Positions 27,144-34,782 of a DNA stretch of 64,000 nt are shown here, piece after piece. This stretch comes from Mycolicibacterium parafortuitum (GTDB taxonomy: Bacteria > Actinomycetota > Actinomycetes > Mycobacteriales > Mycobacteriaceae): assembly GCF_002086815.1 (NCBI RefSeq), contig NZ_MVID01000032.1, positions 1-64,000 on the forward strand, given 5' to 3'. Position numbers and translations under genes: made by a program. The number at the start of each line of letters is the position of its first letter. The first letter of the stretch is position 1. The notes below the pieces were generated by a model, which saw nothing but the letters and a program-made list of their open reading frames with translations, was not told where the DNA came from and made no database searches.

Positions 27144-28996
27144 GCCTGCGCCGACGGCTCGAACTCGGCTTCGCTGCCGGAGGGCTCACTGTTGGCCAGA
27201 CGGCCACCGCCCCAGGCGATCCCGGCGATCATCGCCAGCGAGCACGCCAGCACCACCAGGCAGCCGATCAGCCACAGCGCGGCCGGGATGTCGGGGCTGC
27301 GCTCGCGCTGCAGGATGGTGATCTCCGAGACGAACGGCCGGGTGAACTCGGGCTCGGCAGGCACCTCCTCGGCGCCGATACCGGGATCGCCGTGCAGATA
27401 GATCGGGACCGCGGTGAGGGTCGACCCGTCGTGGACACGCAGCAAGGTCTTCCAGGTGCCCGACACCGGCATCGGCTGGGTGGAGCGGAAGTGCCCCGGC
27501 CCGACCTGCTCCAGATGGTCGATGAACTGGCCGCGGCCGTTGGGCAGGCCGCCCTGCCAGCCCAGTACCGACACCCAGTTCGGGTTGTCGCCGATCACGT
27601 CCGGCGGGTTGAGCCAAACGTCGGCGGTGACGTACCGCTCCCCGTTCACCGGCGGTGCCTCGGTCAGCGTGAACGACGCGGTGGCGTTCTGCGGGGTGTC
27701 GTAGCGAAGGCCGTTGGCGGCCGCACCGGCGATCGCGACGACCGTCAGCGCCACCAGTCCGATCCCGACCGCCCGGCGGGGCAGCCGCTGACCGGTCAGC
27801 ACCATGCCGACCAGCGCGCCGCAGCCGCCGGTCAGGACCGCGACCGGCACCGCCATCCCGAGGGCCTCGGGCCAGATGCTGGTCTGCCACGGGTAGGCGT
27901 ACACCGCGTTGATCCACAGCGATTCCAGGAGCAGGCCCACGGTGCCGATCCCGAGGCCGGAGACCAGGCCGAACAGCACCGGGCGTTTCAGCAGCGGGGT
28001 CAGGGCGACGAGTTCGACGACCAGCGCGGCCCCCAGATACAGCGGGAACCAGTTGATCGGGGCGTCGAGCAGCGGCCCGACCAGGACCGCCATGATGCCG
28101 CGCAGCCCGATCGCGATGAGCGCCGCGATCAGTGCGGCACCGCGACCCATGAAGATCCGGGCGGCGACCAGCGCCAGCGCAGCGGCCGCGGCGATCAGCA
28201 TCGGCTGAAAGACCTGGCGGAACTGGGGGACGCCGAAGTCGAACTCGATCTGGTAGACCGACGCGCCGATCAACACCCCCGCGAAGGCCAGGTACTGCAC
28301 GAACCTCAGGCCGAGGCCGTCGCGCGGCGTCTCGCCGGCGCTGGCCTTGCGGCCCTCGTACTCCAGGTACAGCGCGGCCAGGGTGGAGAAGCCGGCGCCG
28401 CCGATCATCATCAGGTGCGTCGGGCCCCACAGCGTGACGTCCTGACCGAAGATACGGTGCCAGATGTCGTCGAGCGGGAAGCCGAGTAGGGCGTACACAC
28501 CGCAGCCGGCCATCACGATGCCGCCGACCGGGGCGTACCAGTCATCGGTGATCCGGACCGCGGCCGTGCCCGGGCGCTCGTAGGGCAGCACCATCGCGGT
28601 GCAGCCCGCGACGAAGATGCCGAACAGGCCGATCAGGATGAAGTAATGCGCCGGATTCGCCAGCGCCCCGTCGTCGCGGCCGTTGCCGATGTGCAGGCTG
28701 ACATCCCAGATGAAGCCGAACAGCGCGCAGATGATCGACGAGATGAACAGCGCGATCGGCAGCGCAACCCACGGGGGGCGCTTGAACCGGCGCCCGGACC
28801 ATTCGGCAAGGTTCGCCAGCCAGGTGATCTTGCGGCTGCGGTGCATCCAGCCGATCCACAGCAGCACGACGGCGACGACTGCGCCGACGGCGCTGAGCGT
28901 GATGATCTCACCTATCGCAGCGCCGCCGCCCTCGTCGCCCGCCGGCTGCGCCAGCAGCGTCTCCGCTTGCAGAGAGAACTCCATCGTCATCCCCAT
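27140..28996 (-). CDS. Large polytopic membrane protein with duplicated D-x3-H-x13/14-H motif (system protein A)
   Basis: This 618-residue protein is of unknown function and is the first gene of the operon. About 12 TM helices (residues 31-428) are followed by an Ig-like extracytoplasmic domain (about 430-565, with NGERYVTADVWLNPPD and SGTWKTLLRVHDGSTL) and a final TM helix. The positive-inside rule places the loops TM2-TM3 and TM4-TM5 outside. Each carries the same pattern: Asp98-x3-His102-x14-His117 and Asp176-x3-His180-x13-His194, each followed by a further helix and containing DxxL..P.H. The spacing resembles the copper site of PmoC (Asp-x3-His-x12-His). Metal binding is inference. ATG 28990 or 28984 are alternative starts. 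Confidence 0.82.
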   Translation of the reverse strand: MGMTMEFSLQAETLLAQPAGDEGGGAAIGEIITLSAVGAVVAVVLLWIGWMHRSRKITWLANLAEWSGRRFKRPPWVALPIALFISSIICALFGFIWDVSLHIGNGRDDGALANPAHYFILIGLFGIFVAGCTAMVLPYERPGTAAVRITDDWYAPVGGIVMAGCGVYALLGFPLDDIWHRIFGQDVTLWGPTHLMMIGGAGFSTLAALYLEYEGRKASAGETPRDGLGLRFVQYLAFAGVLIGASVYQIEFDFGVPQFRQVFQPMLIAAAAALALVAARIFMGRGAALIAALIAIGLRGIMAVLVGPLLDAPINWFPLYLGAALVVELVALTPLLKRPVLFGLVSGLGIGTVGLLLESLWINAVYAYPWQTSIWPEALGMAVPVAVLTGGCGALVGMVLTGQRLPRRAVGIGLVALTVVAIAGAAANGLRYDTPQNATASFTLTEAPPVNGERYVTADVWLNPPDVIGDNPNWVSVLGWQGGLPNGRGQFIDHLEQVGPGHFRSTQPMPVSGTWKTLLRVHDGSTLTAVPIYLHGDPGIGAEEVPAEPEFTRPFVSEITILQRERSPDIPAALWLIGCLVVLACSLAMIAGIAWGGGRLANSEPSGSEAEFEPSAQA

Positions 28997-29045
28997 CCCC
29001 CGCGCGTTTCGGTGATCTTACTCGTCGGTAATATTGCCAGAGGTG

Positions 29046-29064
29046 CCCCAGGTGAAACCAGGGG
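29046..29064. terminator. Imperfect inverted repeat downstream of acyl-CoA dehydrogenase gene
   Basis: CCCCAGGTGAAACCAGGGG forms a stem of seven pairs with one A-A mismatch and a GAA loop. It lies 80 nt past the acyl-CoA dehydrogenase stop and 50 nt before the system protein A start. It could be a weak terminator or part of the operon's leader. Confidence 0.4.
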
Positions 29065-29070
29065 TACCGG

Positions 29071-29106
29071 GTTCTTTTGTAACCGCGACGTTCTTTTGTA
29101 ACCGCG
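29071..29106. repeat. Twin 17-bp direct repeats in the promoter region of the 24-29 kb operon
   Basis: GTTCTTTTGTAACCGCG occurs at 29071-29087 and 29090-29106, 19 bp apart, nearly two helical turns. On the operon's strand the core is GGTTACAAAAGAAC. The repeats lie 75-110 bp upstream of the operon start in a 148-bp intergenic region. They fit two tandem binding sites for an activator or repressor. A TAAGAT -10-like hexamer lies about 21 nt before the ATG. Confidence 0.75.
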
Positions 29107-29144
29107 GCCACAACTTCGCAAACTGTCGGCTTGTGCTGCGCATC

Positions 29145-30527
29145 TCACCGCCCCGGTGGCCGCAGGAACTTCATCGCCATCCGCATGACCGGTGCGGGAA
29201 CGCGGTCCTTCATCGTCAGCGCGCCCGCTCCGGCCCGGGTGCGTGCCGGGGTGCCGCGGCCGAGGTAGCGGTTGAACGGGCCGCCGGTCGGCTCCAGGTC
29301 GACGTGCAGCGGCGGCTTTCCGTCCGCGGCGCCCAGGGCGTTCGAGATCACGATGCGCTGGATCTCGCTGGTGCCCTCGAAGATCGTGTAGAGCTTCGCG
29401 TCGCGGTACCACTTCTCGACCGGATGGTCCTTGATGTAGCCGTAGCCGCCCATGGTCTGGATGGCGCGTTCGGTGGTGCGCACCGCCAGCTCGCTCGCGG
29501 CGAGCTTCGACATCGACCCCTCACCGCGTTCGAACGGCACGCCGGTCGAGGCCATCCATGACGCCCGCCAGGTCAGCAGCCGGGCGGCATCGAGCCCGGT
29601 GGCCAGATCGGCGAGCGGAAACGCGATGCCCTGGTTGTCGATGATCGGTGCGCCGAAGGCTTCCCGGCGGTTGGCGTATTCGGTGACGTATTCCAGCGCC
29701 GCCCTGGCGATGCCGAGCGCCTGCGCGGCGACCATCGGCCGGGTCTGTTCGAACGTGCCCAGCGTCGCCGAGCCGGAGTGCCTGCCGCCCTCGACGGCCT
29801 CCCGGGCGCGGGCGAGCTTGTAGTCGAGCTTCTCCTGGCCCCCGAGCAGGTGATCACCCGGGATCCGCACCGAATTGAACTTCAGCTCCGCGGTGTGGGA
29901 CGCGCGGCAGCCCAGCTTGTCGAGCTTGCGCACCATGTCCAGGCCCGGCGTGCCGCCGGGCACCACGAACAGCGCCTGCCCCTTGTGGCCGAGTTCCTGG
30001 TCGACGACCGCATTGACCACGTGCACGTTGGCGATGCCGCCGTTGCCGATCCACATCTTGTGGCCGTCGATGATCCAGTCGTCTCCGTCCCGGCGGGCCA
30101 CCGTCCGCAGATTGCGCACGTCGCTGCCGCCCTCGGGTTCGGAGATGGCCAGCGCGGCGAGTTTGAGGTCGCCCGGTGTGCCGAAACATTCGGGCGCCCA
30201 CTGCAGCATCTGCTCCGGGGAGGCCGCCTGCCCGATCGCCGACAGCGCCAGCGCCGGCATCACGATGGCCAGGCCGATGCCGGCGCATCCCCAGAACAAC
30301 TCCTCCATGAACATCGGCAGCGACAGTCCGGTCGGGTCGCCGATCAGATCGCGGTAGAACAGCGGACTGTAGAAGCCCCGGCGGGCGGCCTCCTCCAGGA
30401 CCGGCCACGGGAACTCCTGGCGCTGGTCGTAGTCGGCGGCCACCGGACGGATGACCTCTTCGGCAAACTCGTGGGTGCGACGGGCCAGGTCGTGCTGGGC
30501 GGCAGTGGGTGTGATGTCGAACGTCAT
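29145..30527 (-). CDS. Acyl-CoA dehydrogenase (FadE family)
   Basis: This 460-residue flavoprotein catalyses alpha,beta-dehydrogenation of an acyl-CoA. Domain order is helical N-terminus, beta-barrel (LAALAISEPEGGSDVRNLRT, DGHKMWIGNGG) and helical C-terminus. The C-terminal domain has the FAD/substrate motif TMGGYGYIKDHPVEKWYRD and the end YTIFEGTSEIQRIVIS. A tail of about 60 residues beyond the usual end (LEPTGGPFNRYLGRG...) is extra. Chain-length preference is unknown. ATG 30527 follows GGGGGTT; the longer start at 30551 adds non-conserved residues. An imperfect palindrome lies 17 nt upstream. Confidence 0.92.
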   Translation of the reverse strand: MTFDITPTAAQHDLARRTHEFAEEVIRPVAADYDQRQEFPWPVLEEAARRGFYSPLFYRDLIGDPTGLSLPMFMEELFWGCAGIGLAIVMPALALSAIGQAASPEQMLQWAPECFGTPGDLKLAALAISEPEGGSDVRNLRTVARRDGDDWIIDGHKMWIGNGGIANVHVVNAVVDQELGHKGQALFVVPGGTPGLDMVRKLDKLGCRASHTAELKFNSVRIPGDHLLGGQEKLDYKLARAREAVEGGRHSGSATLGTFEQTRPMVAAQALGIARAALEYVTEYANRREAFGAPIIDNQGIAFPLADLATGLDAARLLTWRASWMASTGVPFERGEGSMSKLAASELAVRTTERAIQTMGGYGYIKDHPVEKWYRDAKLYTIFEGTSEIQRIVISNALGAADGKPPLHVDLEPTGGPFNRYLGRGTPARTRAGAGALTMKDRVPAPVMRMAMKFLRPPGR

Positions 30528-30543
30528 GAGAACCCCCGGGGTT

Positions 30544-30563
30544 GAGTGCACATGTGTTCACTC
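30544..30563. promoter_or_regulatory. Imperfect palindrome before acyl-CoA dehydrogenase
   Basis: GAGTGCACATGTGTTCACTC has outer arms GAGTG/CACTC around a CACATGTG centre. It lies between the PaiB stop and the dehydrogenase start, and would serve the leftward dehydrogenase gene. A TetR-type lipid regulator site is possible; no known consensus was matched. Confidence 0.4.
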
Positions 30564-30583
30564 TTACCCAGTCCGGTTCCGGA

Positions 30584-31210
30584 CTACTCCGCGCGCGCCA
30601 CCCGATCGGCGACGGCCCGATCCTGCGGATCCCGGGATTGCCGTAGTCCGGCGACCACACCGGCGCGGTTGCGGTCGGGCTGGTTCTGCGACATCTTCGC
30701 CTTGCCCTGCACGGAGGTGATGGTCAGCTCCACCCCGACGATGCCGCCCAGCTGGCCTTCGACGTAGGACTCGGGGGCATCGGACACCCGCCACGGGTCG
30801 GGGCGGGCGCCCTCGTGGTGGTCGGTGAGCCGTTCCACGACGTCGCGCAACCAGGCCGGGTCATCGTGGGCGCCGAGCAGGCCGTGCACGGTGAGCACCT
30901 CGTAGTTCCAGGTCGGCACGACCTTGCCGGTCTCCTGTTTGGTCGCGTACCACGCCGGGGAGATGTAGGCCTGCGCCCCGGCGAAGATCGCGACGGACCG
31001 CGCGCCGTCCGCGCGCCAATGCGGGTTCGCCCGCGCGACATGGCCGACCAGCGAGTGGCGGTCCGAGTCGTAGAGCAGCGGCAGCGGGGTCACCAGCATC
31101 CCCTCGCCGATGTTCGCGTCGGTGTGTGTGACGAGGTGGGCGAACCCGCCTGCGACGAGTGCGGCGCGGGTCTGCTCGTCGGTCAGCGCGAACTTCGGCG
31201 GGATGTACAT
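30584..31210 (-). CDS. FMN-binding negative regulator, PaiB family
   Basis: This 208-residue protein begins MYIPPKFALTDEQ and contains ANPHWRADGARSVAIFAGAQAYISPAWY, VPTWNYEVLTVHG, YVEGQLGGIVGVELTITSVQGKAKMSQNQP and the basic-tail features of PaiB. Family members have a split-barrel flavin-binding fold. Bacillus PaiB is linked to sporulation and protease gene repression, and the role here is unknown. It starts 12 nt after the MFS gene stop, so the two are likely co-transcribed. Confidence 0.9.
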   Translation of the reverse strand: MYIPPKFALTDEQTRAALVAGGFAHLVTHTDANIGEGMLVTPLPLLYDSDRHSLVGHVARANPHWRADGARSVAIFAGAQAYISPAWYATKQETGKVVPTWNYEVLTVHGLLGAHDDPAWLRDVVERLTDHHEGARPDPWRVSDAPESYVEGQLGGIVGVELTITSVQGKAKMSQNQPDRNRAGVVAGLRQSRDPQDRAVADRVARAE

Positions 31211-31222
31211 GGCCCGCCCAGC

Positions 31223-32524
31223 CTAGGACGGCGCGGGCCGCGGCTGCGGGTCGACGGCGGGCGACGACCACACCGGGGCCGCTCGGAGGCTGGCCAGGGC
31301 CAGACTACTGAGGGCCATCAGCACCATGGTCAGGATCAGGAAGTTGGTGTAGCCGCCGAAGTGGTCGGCGGTGGCGCCCGCGGCCAGCGGGCCGAACGCG
31401 GTGCCCAGCGACAGCGCGGCCACCAGCCCGCCGAACAGCCCGCCGAAGTTCCGCAGCCCGAAGTAGCGCGACGCGAGGTAGGCGATCACGTCGACCTCGG
31501 CGCCGAGGGTCAGGCCGAACAAGGCCGCGGCCACCGTCTGGCTGACCGGGCTGCCGCCGTCGATGAGCAGCGCCGCGCAGCCCAGGATCGGCACCAGGTA
31601 TGCGCACGCGCCGACGATCCGGCCGGGGAACCGGTCGAGCAGCAGACCTACCCCGAGTCGCCCGGCGATGGAGAAGACGCCGACCAGCGCGGCGGTGCCC
31701 GCCGCGGCGAGCGGATCGGCGCCGGCGTCGCGCAGGATCGGGACCAGGTGCACGACGATGCCCAGCGTGGTGAACGCGAACAGGCCGGCCGCGATCAGGA
31801 GCTTGTAGAACGTCGGTGAGCGCAGACCCTCACCCAGCGTCAGGCCGGGCAGGTCGGCTTGGGGTTTCGGGGCGTGGGGTTTGGCGACCTCGGGCACCGG
31901 CGCTTCGGGTTTCGGGGACTTCTTGTCGTCCTGCGCGCCGCGGAAGAAGAACAGCACCGCGACCAGGACGAGCGCGCCCCACAGCGCGCCGAGGCCAAAG
32001 AACGCTCCGCGCCAACCCCATTCACCGATCAGCAAGGTGGCCAACGGTGGGAACACCGCGGCCGCCAGCGATCCACCCGATAGTGTCACCGCGAACGCGA
32101 GGCCACGGGAGGACTCGAACCGCGTCGCGACCGCCGACGTCCAGACCGTGGTCTGCACCCAGAACGCCGCGAACGCCAGCAGCGCCCACAGCAGGATCCA
32201 GTTCGCCATCGAACCCGTCGCAGTCCCCAGCAGCGCGAAGGTCGCGGCCATCAGGACGACCCCGGTCAGCCCGACCCGGCGCGGGCCCAGCCGGTCCACC
32301 GCGAGGCCGATCGGCAGCGCGGCCACGGCGGCGGCCATGCCCACGATCGTCAGCCCGGCCGAGGTTTCGGCCCGGCTCCACCCGAACGTCTCCTGCAACG
32401 GCGCCATGAACGCGCCGAGCGAGTACACGTGGATCACGCCCATCGAGTAGCCGAGACCCGCGGCCACCGGGACCGGGCCGTAGCGCCGCCACTCCGTGAT
32501 CGCCGTACTGTCGGTCTTCGCCAC
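31223..32524 (-). CDS. MFS transporter (oxalate/formate antiporter-like group)
   Basis: This 433-residue protein has 12 TM helices. The first half contains GYSMGVIHVYSLGAFMAPL and LAVDRLGPRRV. A long cytoplasmic Lys/Pro-rich loop (DDKKSPKPEAPVPEVAKP) joins it to the second half, which has LLLDRFPGRIVG. The pattern fits the monocarboxylate/oxalate-formate MFS group. The substrate is unknown. The GTG start (32524) has a GGGAGG site 5 nt upstream. The upstream neighbour is a short DUF222 gene 26 nt away, the downstream one PaiB. Confidence 0.85.
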   Translation of the reverse strand: MAKTDSTAITEWRRYGPVPVAAGLGYSMGVIHVYSLGAFMAPLQETFGWSRAETSAGLTIVGMAAAVAALPIGLAVDRLGPRRVGLTGVVLMAATFALLGTATGSMANWILLWALLAFAAFWVQTTVWTSAVATRFESSRGLAFAVTLSGGSLAAAVFPPLATLLIGEWGWRGAFFGLGALWGALVLVAVLFFFRGAQDDKKSPKPEAPVPEVAKPHAPKPQADLPGLTLGEGLRSPTFYKLLIAAGLFAFTTLGIVVHLVPILRDAGADPLAAAGTAALVGVFSIAGRLGVGLLLDRFPGRIVGACAYLVPILGCAALLIDGGSPVSQTVAAALFGLTLGAEVDVIAYLASRYFGLRNFGGLFGGLVAALSLGTAFGPLAAGATADHFGGYTNFLILTMVLMALSSLALASLRAAPVWSSPAVDPQPRPAPS

Positions 32525-32550
32525 CCGGGCCTCCCATGCTGAGCGAGTGC

Positions 32551-32856
32551 TCAGGAGTCTATCGGCGCCCCCGCCTCCGCGATGCGGCGTTGGGCTTCCC
32601 CGACCGAGATGCGCAACCGCCGGGCTAGCACGTCGGCCCACGGCGCACCCGCCAGCTCGACAGGTGGCGGCGCGGACACCATCTGCGCGAGCAGCCGGCG
32701 CTGGGTCACGGCCAGCTGCTTGGTGACCGCGTCGAGCCGGACCAACAGCGCGCGCTGGTCGACGGGTTGCAGGGTCTGGAACGGCAGCGCGGCGAGCGCG
32801 CGATGGGCGCGGTCCACGGCGTCGAGGGCCGCGGCGACTTCCTTCTTCGAACTCAT
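32551..32856 (-). pseudogene. Short DUF222 (13E12-family) protein or remnant
   Basis: The 101-residue product matches only the first part of DUF222/13E12 proteins, which are usually 400-550 residues and end in an HNH nuclease domain. The visible segment is LLVRLDAVTKQLAVTQRRLLAQM..WADVLARRLRISVGEAQRRIAEA. It has a proper start and stop, so it may still be translated. It may equally be the residue of a deleted 13E12 repeat element, which are multicopy in mycobacteria. It diverges from the F420 enzyme gene by 49 bp. Confidence 0.6.
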
Positions 32857-32905
32857 GTTCGACAGCGTAGGGATGGGGTCCGACATCGACGGATACGCTG
32901 AACTG

Positions 32906-33361
32906 ATGGCCCGAAAGTTCGCCACCGCCGAGACGGTCGCGCTGCCCGATCTGCTCGACTTCGTCCGGCCCCGGCACCGGATGGTGCTGACCACGTTCCG
33001 TGCCGATGGAACCCTGCAGAGTTCCCCGGTGACCGGCGGTGTGGACGGGCAGGGCCGCATCGTCGTCGCGACCTATCCGCAGCGGGCGAAGGTGGCCAAC
33101 ATCCGGCGGCATCCGCAGGCCTGCGTGGTCGTGCTGTCCGATGAGTTCGACGGGCCCTATGTCCAGGTCGACGGGCCCGCCGAGATCGTCGACCTGCCCG
33201 ATGCGGTCGAACCCCTCGTCGAGTACTTCCGGAGCATCGCCGGTGAGCACCCGGACTGGGACGAGTACCGGCAGGCGATGCGCGATCAGAACAAGTGCCT
33301 GATCAGGGTCACCCCGCGCCGGTGGGGGCCCGTCGCGACCGGAGGTTTCCCGCCCGCCTGA
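32906..33361 (+). CDS. PPOX-class F420-dependent oxidoreductase (Rv1155-like)
   Basis: This 151-residue split-barrel protein has the F420-binding segments MVLTTFRADGTLQSSPVTGG and ATYPQRAKVANIRRHPQACVVVL. The C-terminal stretch YFRSIAGEHPDWDEYRQAMR is nearly the same as in M. tuberculosis Rv1155. These enzymes bind deazaflavin F420 and reduce unidentified substrates. ATG 32906 gives the family length; ATG 32873 would add 11 residues. A hairpin terminator follows. Confidence 0.88.
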   Translation: MARKFATAETVALPDLLDFVRPRHRMVLTTFRADGTLQSSPVTGGVDGQGRIVVATYPQRAKVANIRRHPQACVVVLSDEFDGPYVQVDGPAEIVDLPDAVEPLVEYFRSIAGEHPDWDEYRQAMRDQNKCLIRVTPRRWGPVATGGFPPA

Positions 33362-33366
33362 CGCGG

Positions 33367-33387
33367 TGCCCGGGTGGAGGCCGGGCA
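33367..33387 (+). terminator. Hairpin after the F420 enzyme gene
   Basis: TGCCCGG and CCGGGCA pair perfectly around a 7-nt loop, 6 nt after the stop codon. There is no U-tract, as is common in mycobacteria. Confidence 0.55.
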
Positions 33388-33430
33388 GGACGGCACAGCG
33401 CGATTGTGGTAGTCAGAGCAAGCAGGCGCA

Positions 33431-33480
33431 TTGCGTCAGCTAGCACGTCAAACTATAGTCTGGACACATGTCCAGGAGGG
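33431..33480 (+). promoter_or_regulatory. Promoter and TetR-type operator of the manT operon
   Basis: A -35-like TTGCGT (33431-33436) is 17 nt from a -10-like TATAGT (33454-33459). The palindrome CTGGACACATGTCCAG (33460-33475) follows at once, covering the expected transcription start. Its core GGACACATGTCC is the exact reverse complement of the core at 37260-37271 in the tetR/met1 divergent region. A strong AGGAGGG ribosome-binding site (33474-33480) overlaps the end of the palindrome. Confidence 0.78.
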
Positions 33481-33490
33481 TTCGGATTTC

Positions 33491-33544
33491 TTGCTCCACA
33501 TTATTCGGCCAGGTCATGGCCGCTCTCCAGGATCAGTGAGCTGA
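33491..33544 (+). CDS. Possible 17-codon leader peptide of the manT operon
   Basis: The AGGAGGG site at 33474-33480 is not in a position to serve manT (ATG 33547). It is 10 nt before a TTG that opens a 17-codon frame (LLHIIRPGHGRSPGSVS). The stop ends 2 nt before the manT ATG, so reading this frame would couple translation to manT. The TTG start and long spacing make this tentative. Confidence 0.35.
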   Translation: MLHIIRPGHGRSPGSVS

Positions 33545-33546
33545 AT

Positions 33547-34782
33547 ATGCGCATCGCGTTGCTGTCGTATCGGAGCAAGACCCACTGCGGTGGTCAAGGG
33601 GTCTACGTCCGGCATCTGAGCCAGGGGCTCGTCGAACTCGGTCACGACGTCGAGGTCTTCTCCGGCCAGCCCTATCCGGAGATCCTCGATCCGCGGGTCC
33701 GCCTGACCGAGGTGCCGAGCCTCGATCTCTACCGGGAGCCGGATCCGTTCCGCATTCCCCGGCCCAGCGAGATCAAGACCCGCATCGACCTCGAGGAACT
33801 GCTGACCACCTGGACCGCCGGGTTCCCCGAGCCGAAGACGTTCAGCATGCGCGCGGCGCGGCTGCTGGCCGCGCGGCGCGGTGACTTCGACGTGGTGCAC
33901 GACAACCAGTGCCTGGGTACCGGCCTGCTGACGATCCAGAAGTCGGGTATGCCGGTGGTGGCCACCGTGCACCACCCGATCACCAGGGACCGGGTGCTCG
34001 AGGTGGCGGCCGCCGCATGGTGGCGCAAACCGCTGGTGAAGCGTTGGTACGCGTTTGCCGAGATGCAGAAGGACGTCGCCCGGCGGATCCCCGAACTGGT
34101 CACCGTGTCGTCGACGTCGGCAGCCGACATCGCCGAGGACTTCGGTGTCGATCCGGCGCAGCTCAACGTCGTCCCGCTCGGGGTGAACACCCAGCTGTTC
34201 CAGCCCGCCGAGCACCGGGTGCGCAACCGCATCATCGCGATCGCCAGCGCCGACGTCCCGCTCAAGGGTGTCAGCCATCTGCTGCACGCGGTGGCCCGGC
34301 TGCGTGTCGAACGCGACCTCGAGCTGCAGCTGGTCGCGAAGCTGGAGCCCAACGGGCCCACCGAGAAGCTGATCGCCGAACTCGGTATCTCCGACATCGT
34401 GCACATCTCCAGCGGACTGTCGGACTCCGAGCTCGCCGAACTGCTCGCCTCGGCCGAAGTCGCTTGTATCCCTTCGCTTTACGAAGGTTTCTCGCTGCCG
34501 GCGGTGGAGGCGATGGCCAGCGGGACGCCGATCGTGGCCAGCCGCGCCGGGGCGCTGCCCGAGGTCGTCGGTACCGACGGTCAGTGCGCACGGCTGGTGA
34601 CGCCCGCCGACGTCACGGAGCTGACCGCGGTGCTCGGAGAATTGCTGGACTCGCCCAGGGAGTTGCGACGGCTGGGCGACAACGGCCGCCGGCGTGCACT
34701 GGAAGTCTTCAGTTGGGAATCCGTTGCGGCGCAGACCGTCGCGATATACGAACGAGCCTGTGAAAGGGTCGCGACATGCTGA
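33547..34782 (+). CDS. manT: GT4 glycosyltransferase, probable MMP alpha-1,4-mannosyltransferase ManT
   Basis: This 411-residue GT-B enzyme has an N-terminal acceptor domain (MRIALLSYRSKTHCGGQGVYV), a C-terminal donor domain, and the GT4 signature PSLYEGFSLPAVEAMASGTPIVAS with the E-x7-E pair. It heads an operon with a methyltransferase and an (alpha/alpha)6-type hydrolase, and faces a second methyltransferase. This is the gene set described for methylmannose polysaccharide synthesis in M. hassiacum and M. smegmatis. ManT extends the methylated mannan chain from GDP-mannose. The name rests on this context plus sequence recognition. The stop overlaps the next start by 7 nt. Confidence 0.83.
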   Translation: MRIALLSYRSKTHCGGQGVYVRHLSQGLVELGHDVEVFSGQPYPEILDPRVRLTEVPSLDLYREPDPFRIPRPSEIKTRIDLEELLTTWTAGFPEPKTFSMRAARLLAARRGDFDVVHDNQCLGTGLLTIQKSGMPVVATVHHPITRDRVLEVAAAAWWRKPLVKRWYAFAEMQKDVARRIPELVTVSSTSAADIAEDFGVDPAQLNVVPLGVNTQLFQPAEHRVRNRIIAIASADVPLKGVSHLLHAVARLRVERDLELQLVAKLEPNGPTEKLIAELGISDIVHISSGLSDSELAELLASAEVACIPSLYEGFSLPAVEAMASGTPIVASRAGALPEVVGTDGQCARLVTPADVTELTAVLGELLDSPRELRRLGDNGRRRALEVFSWESVAAQTVAIYERACERVATC

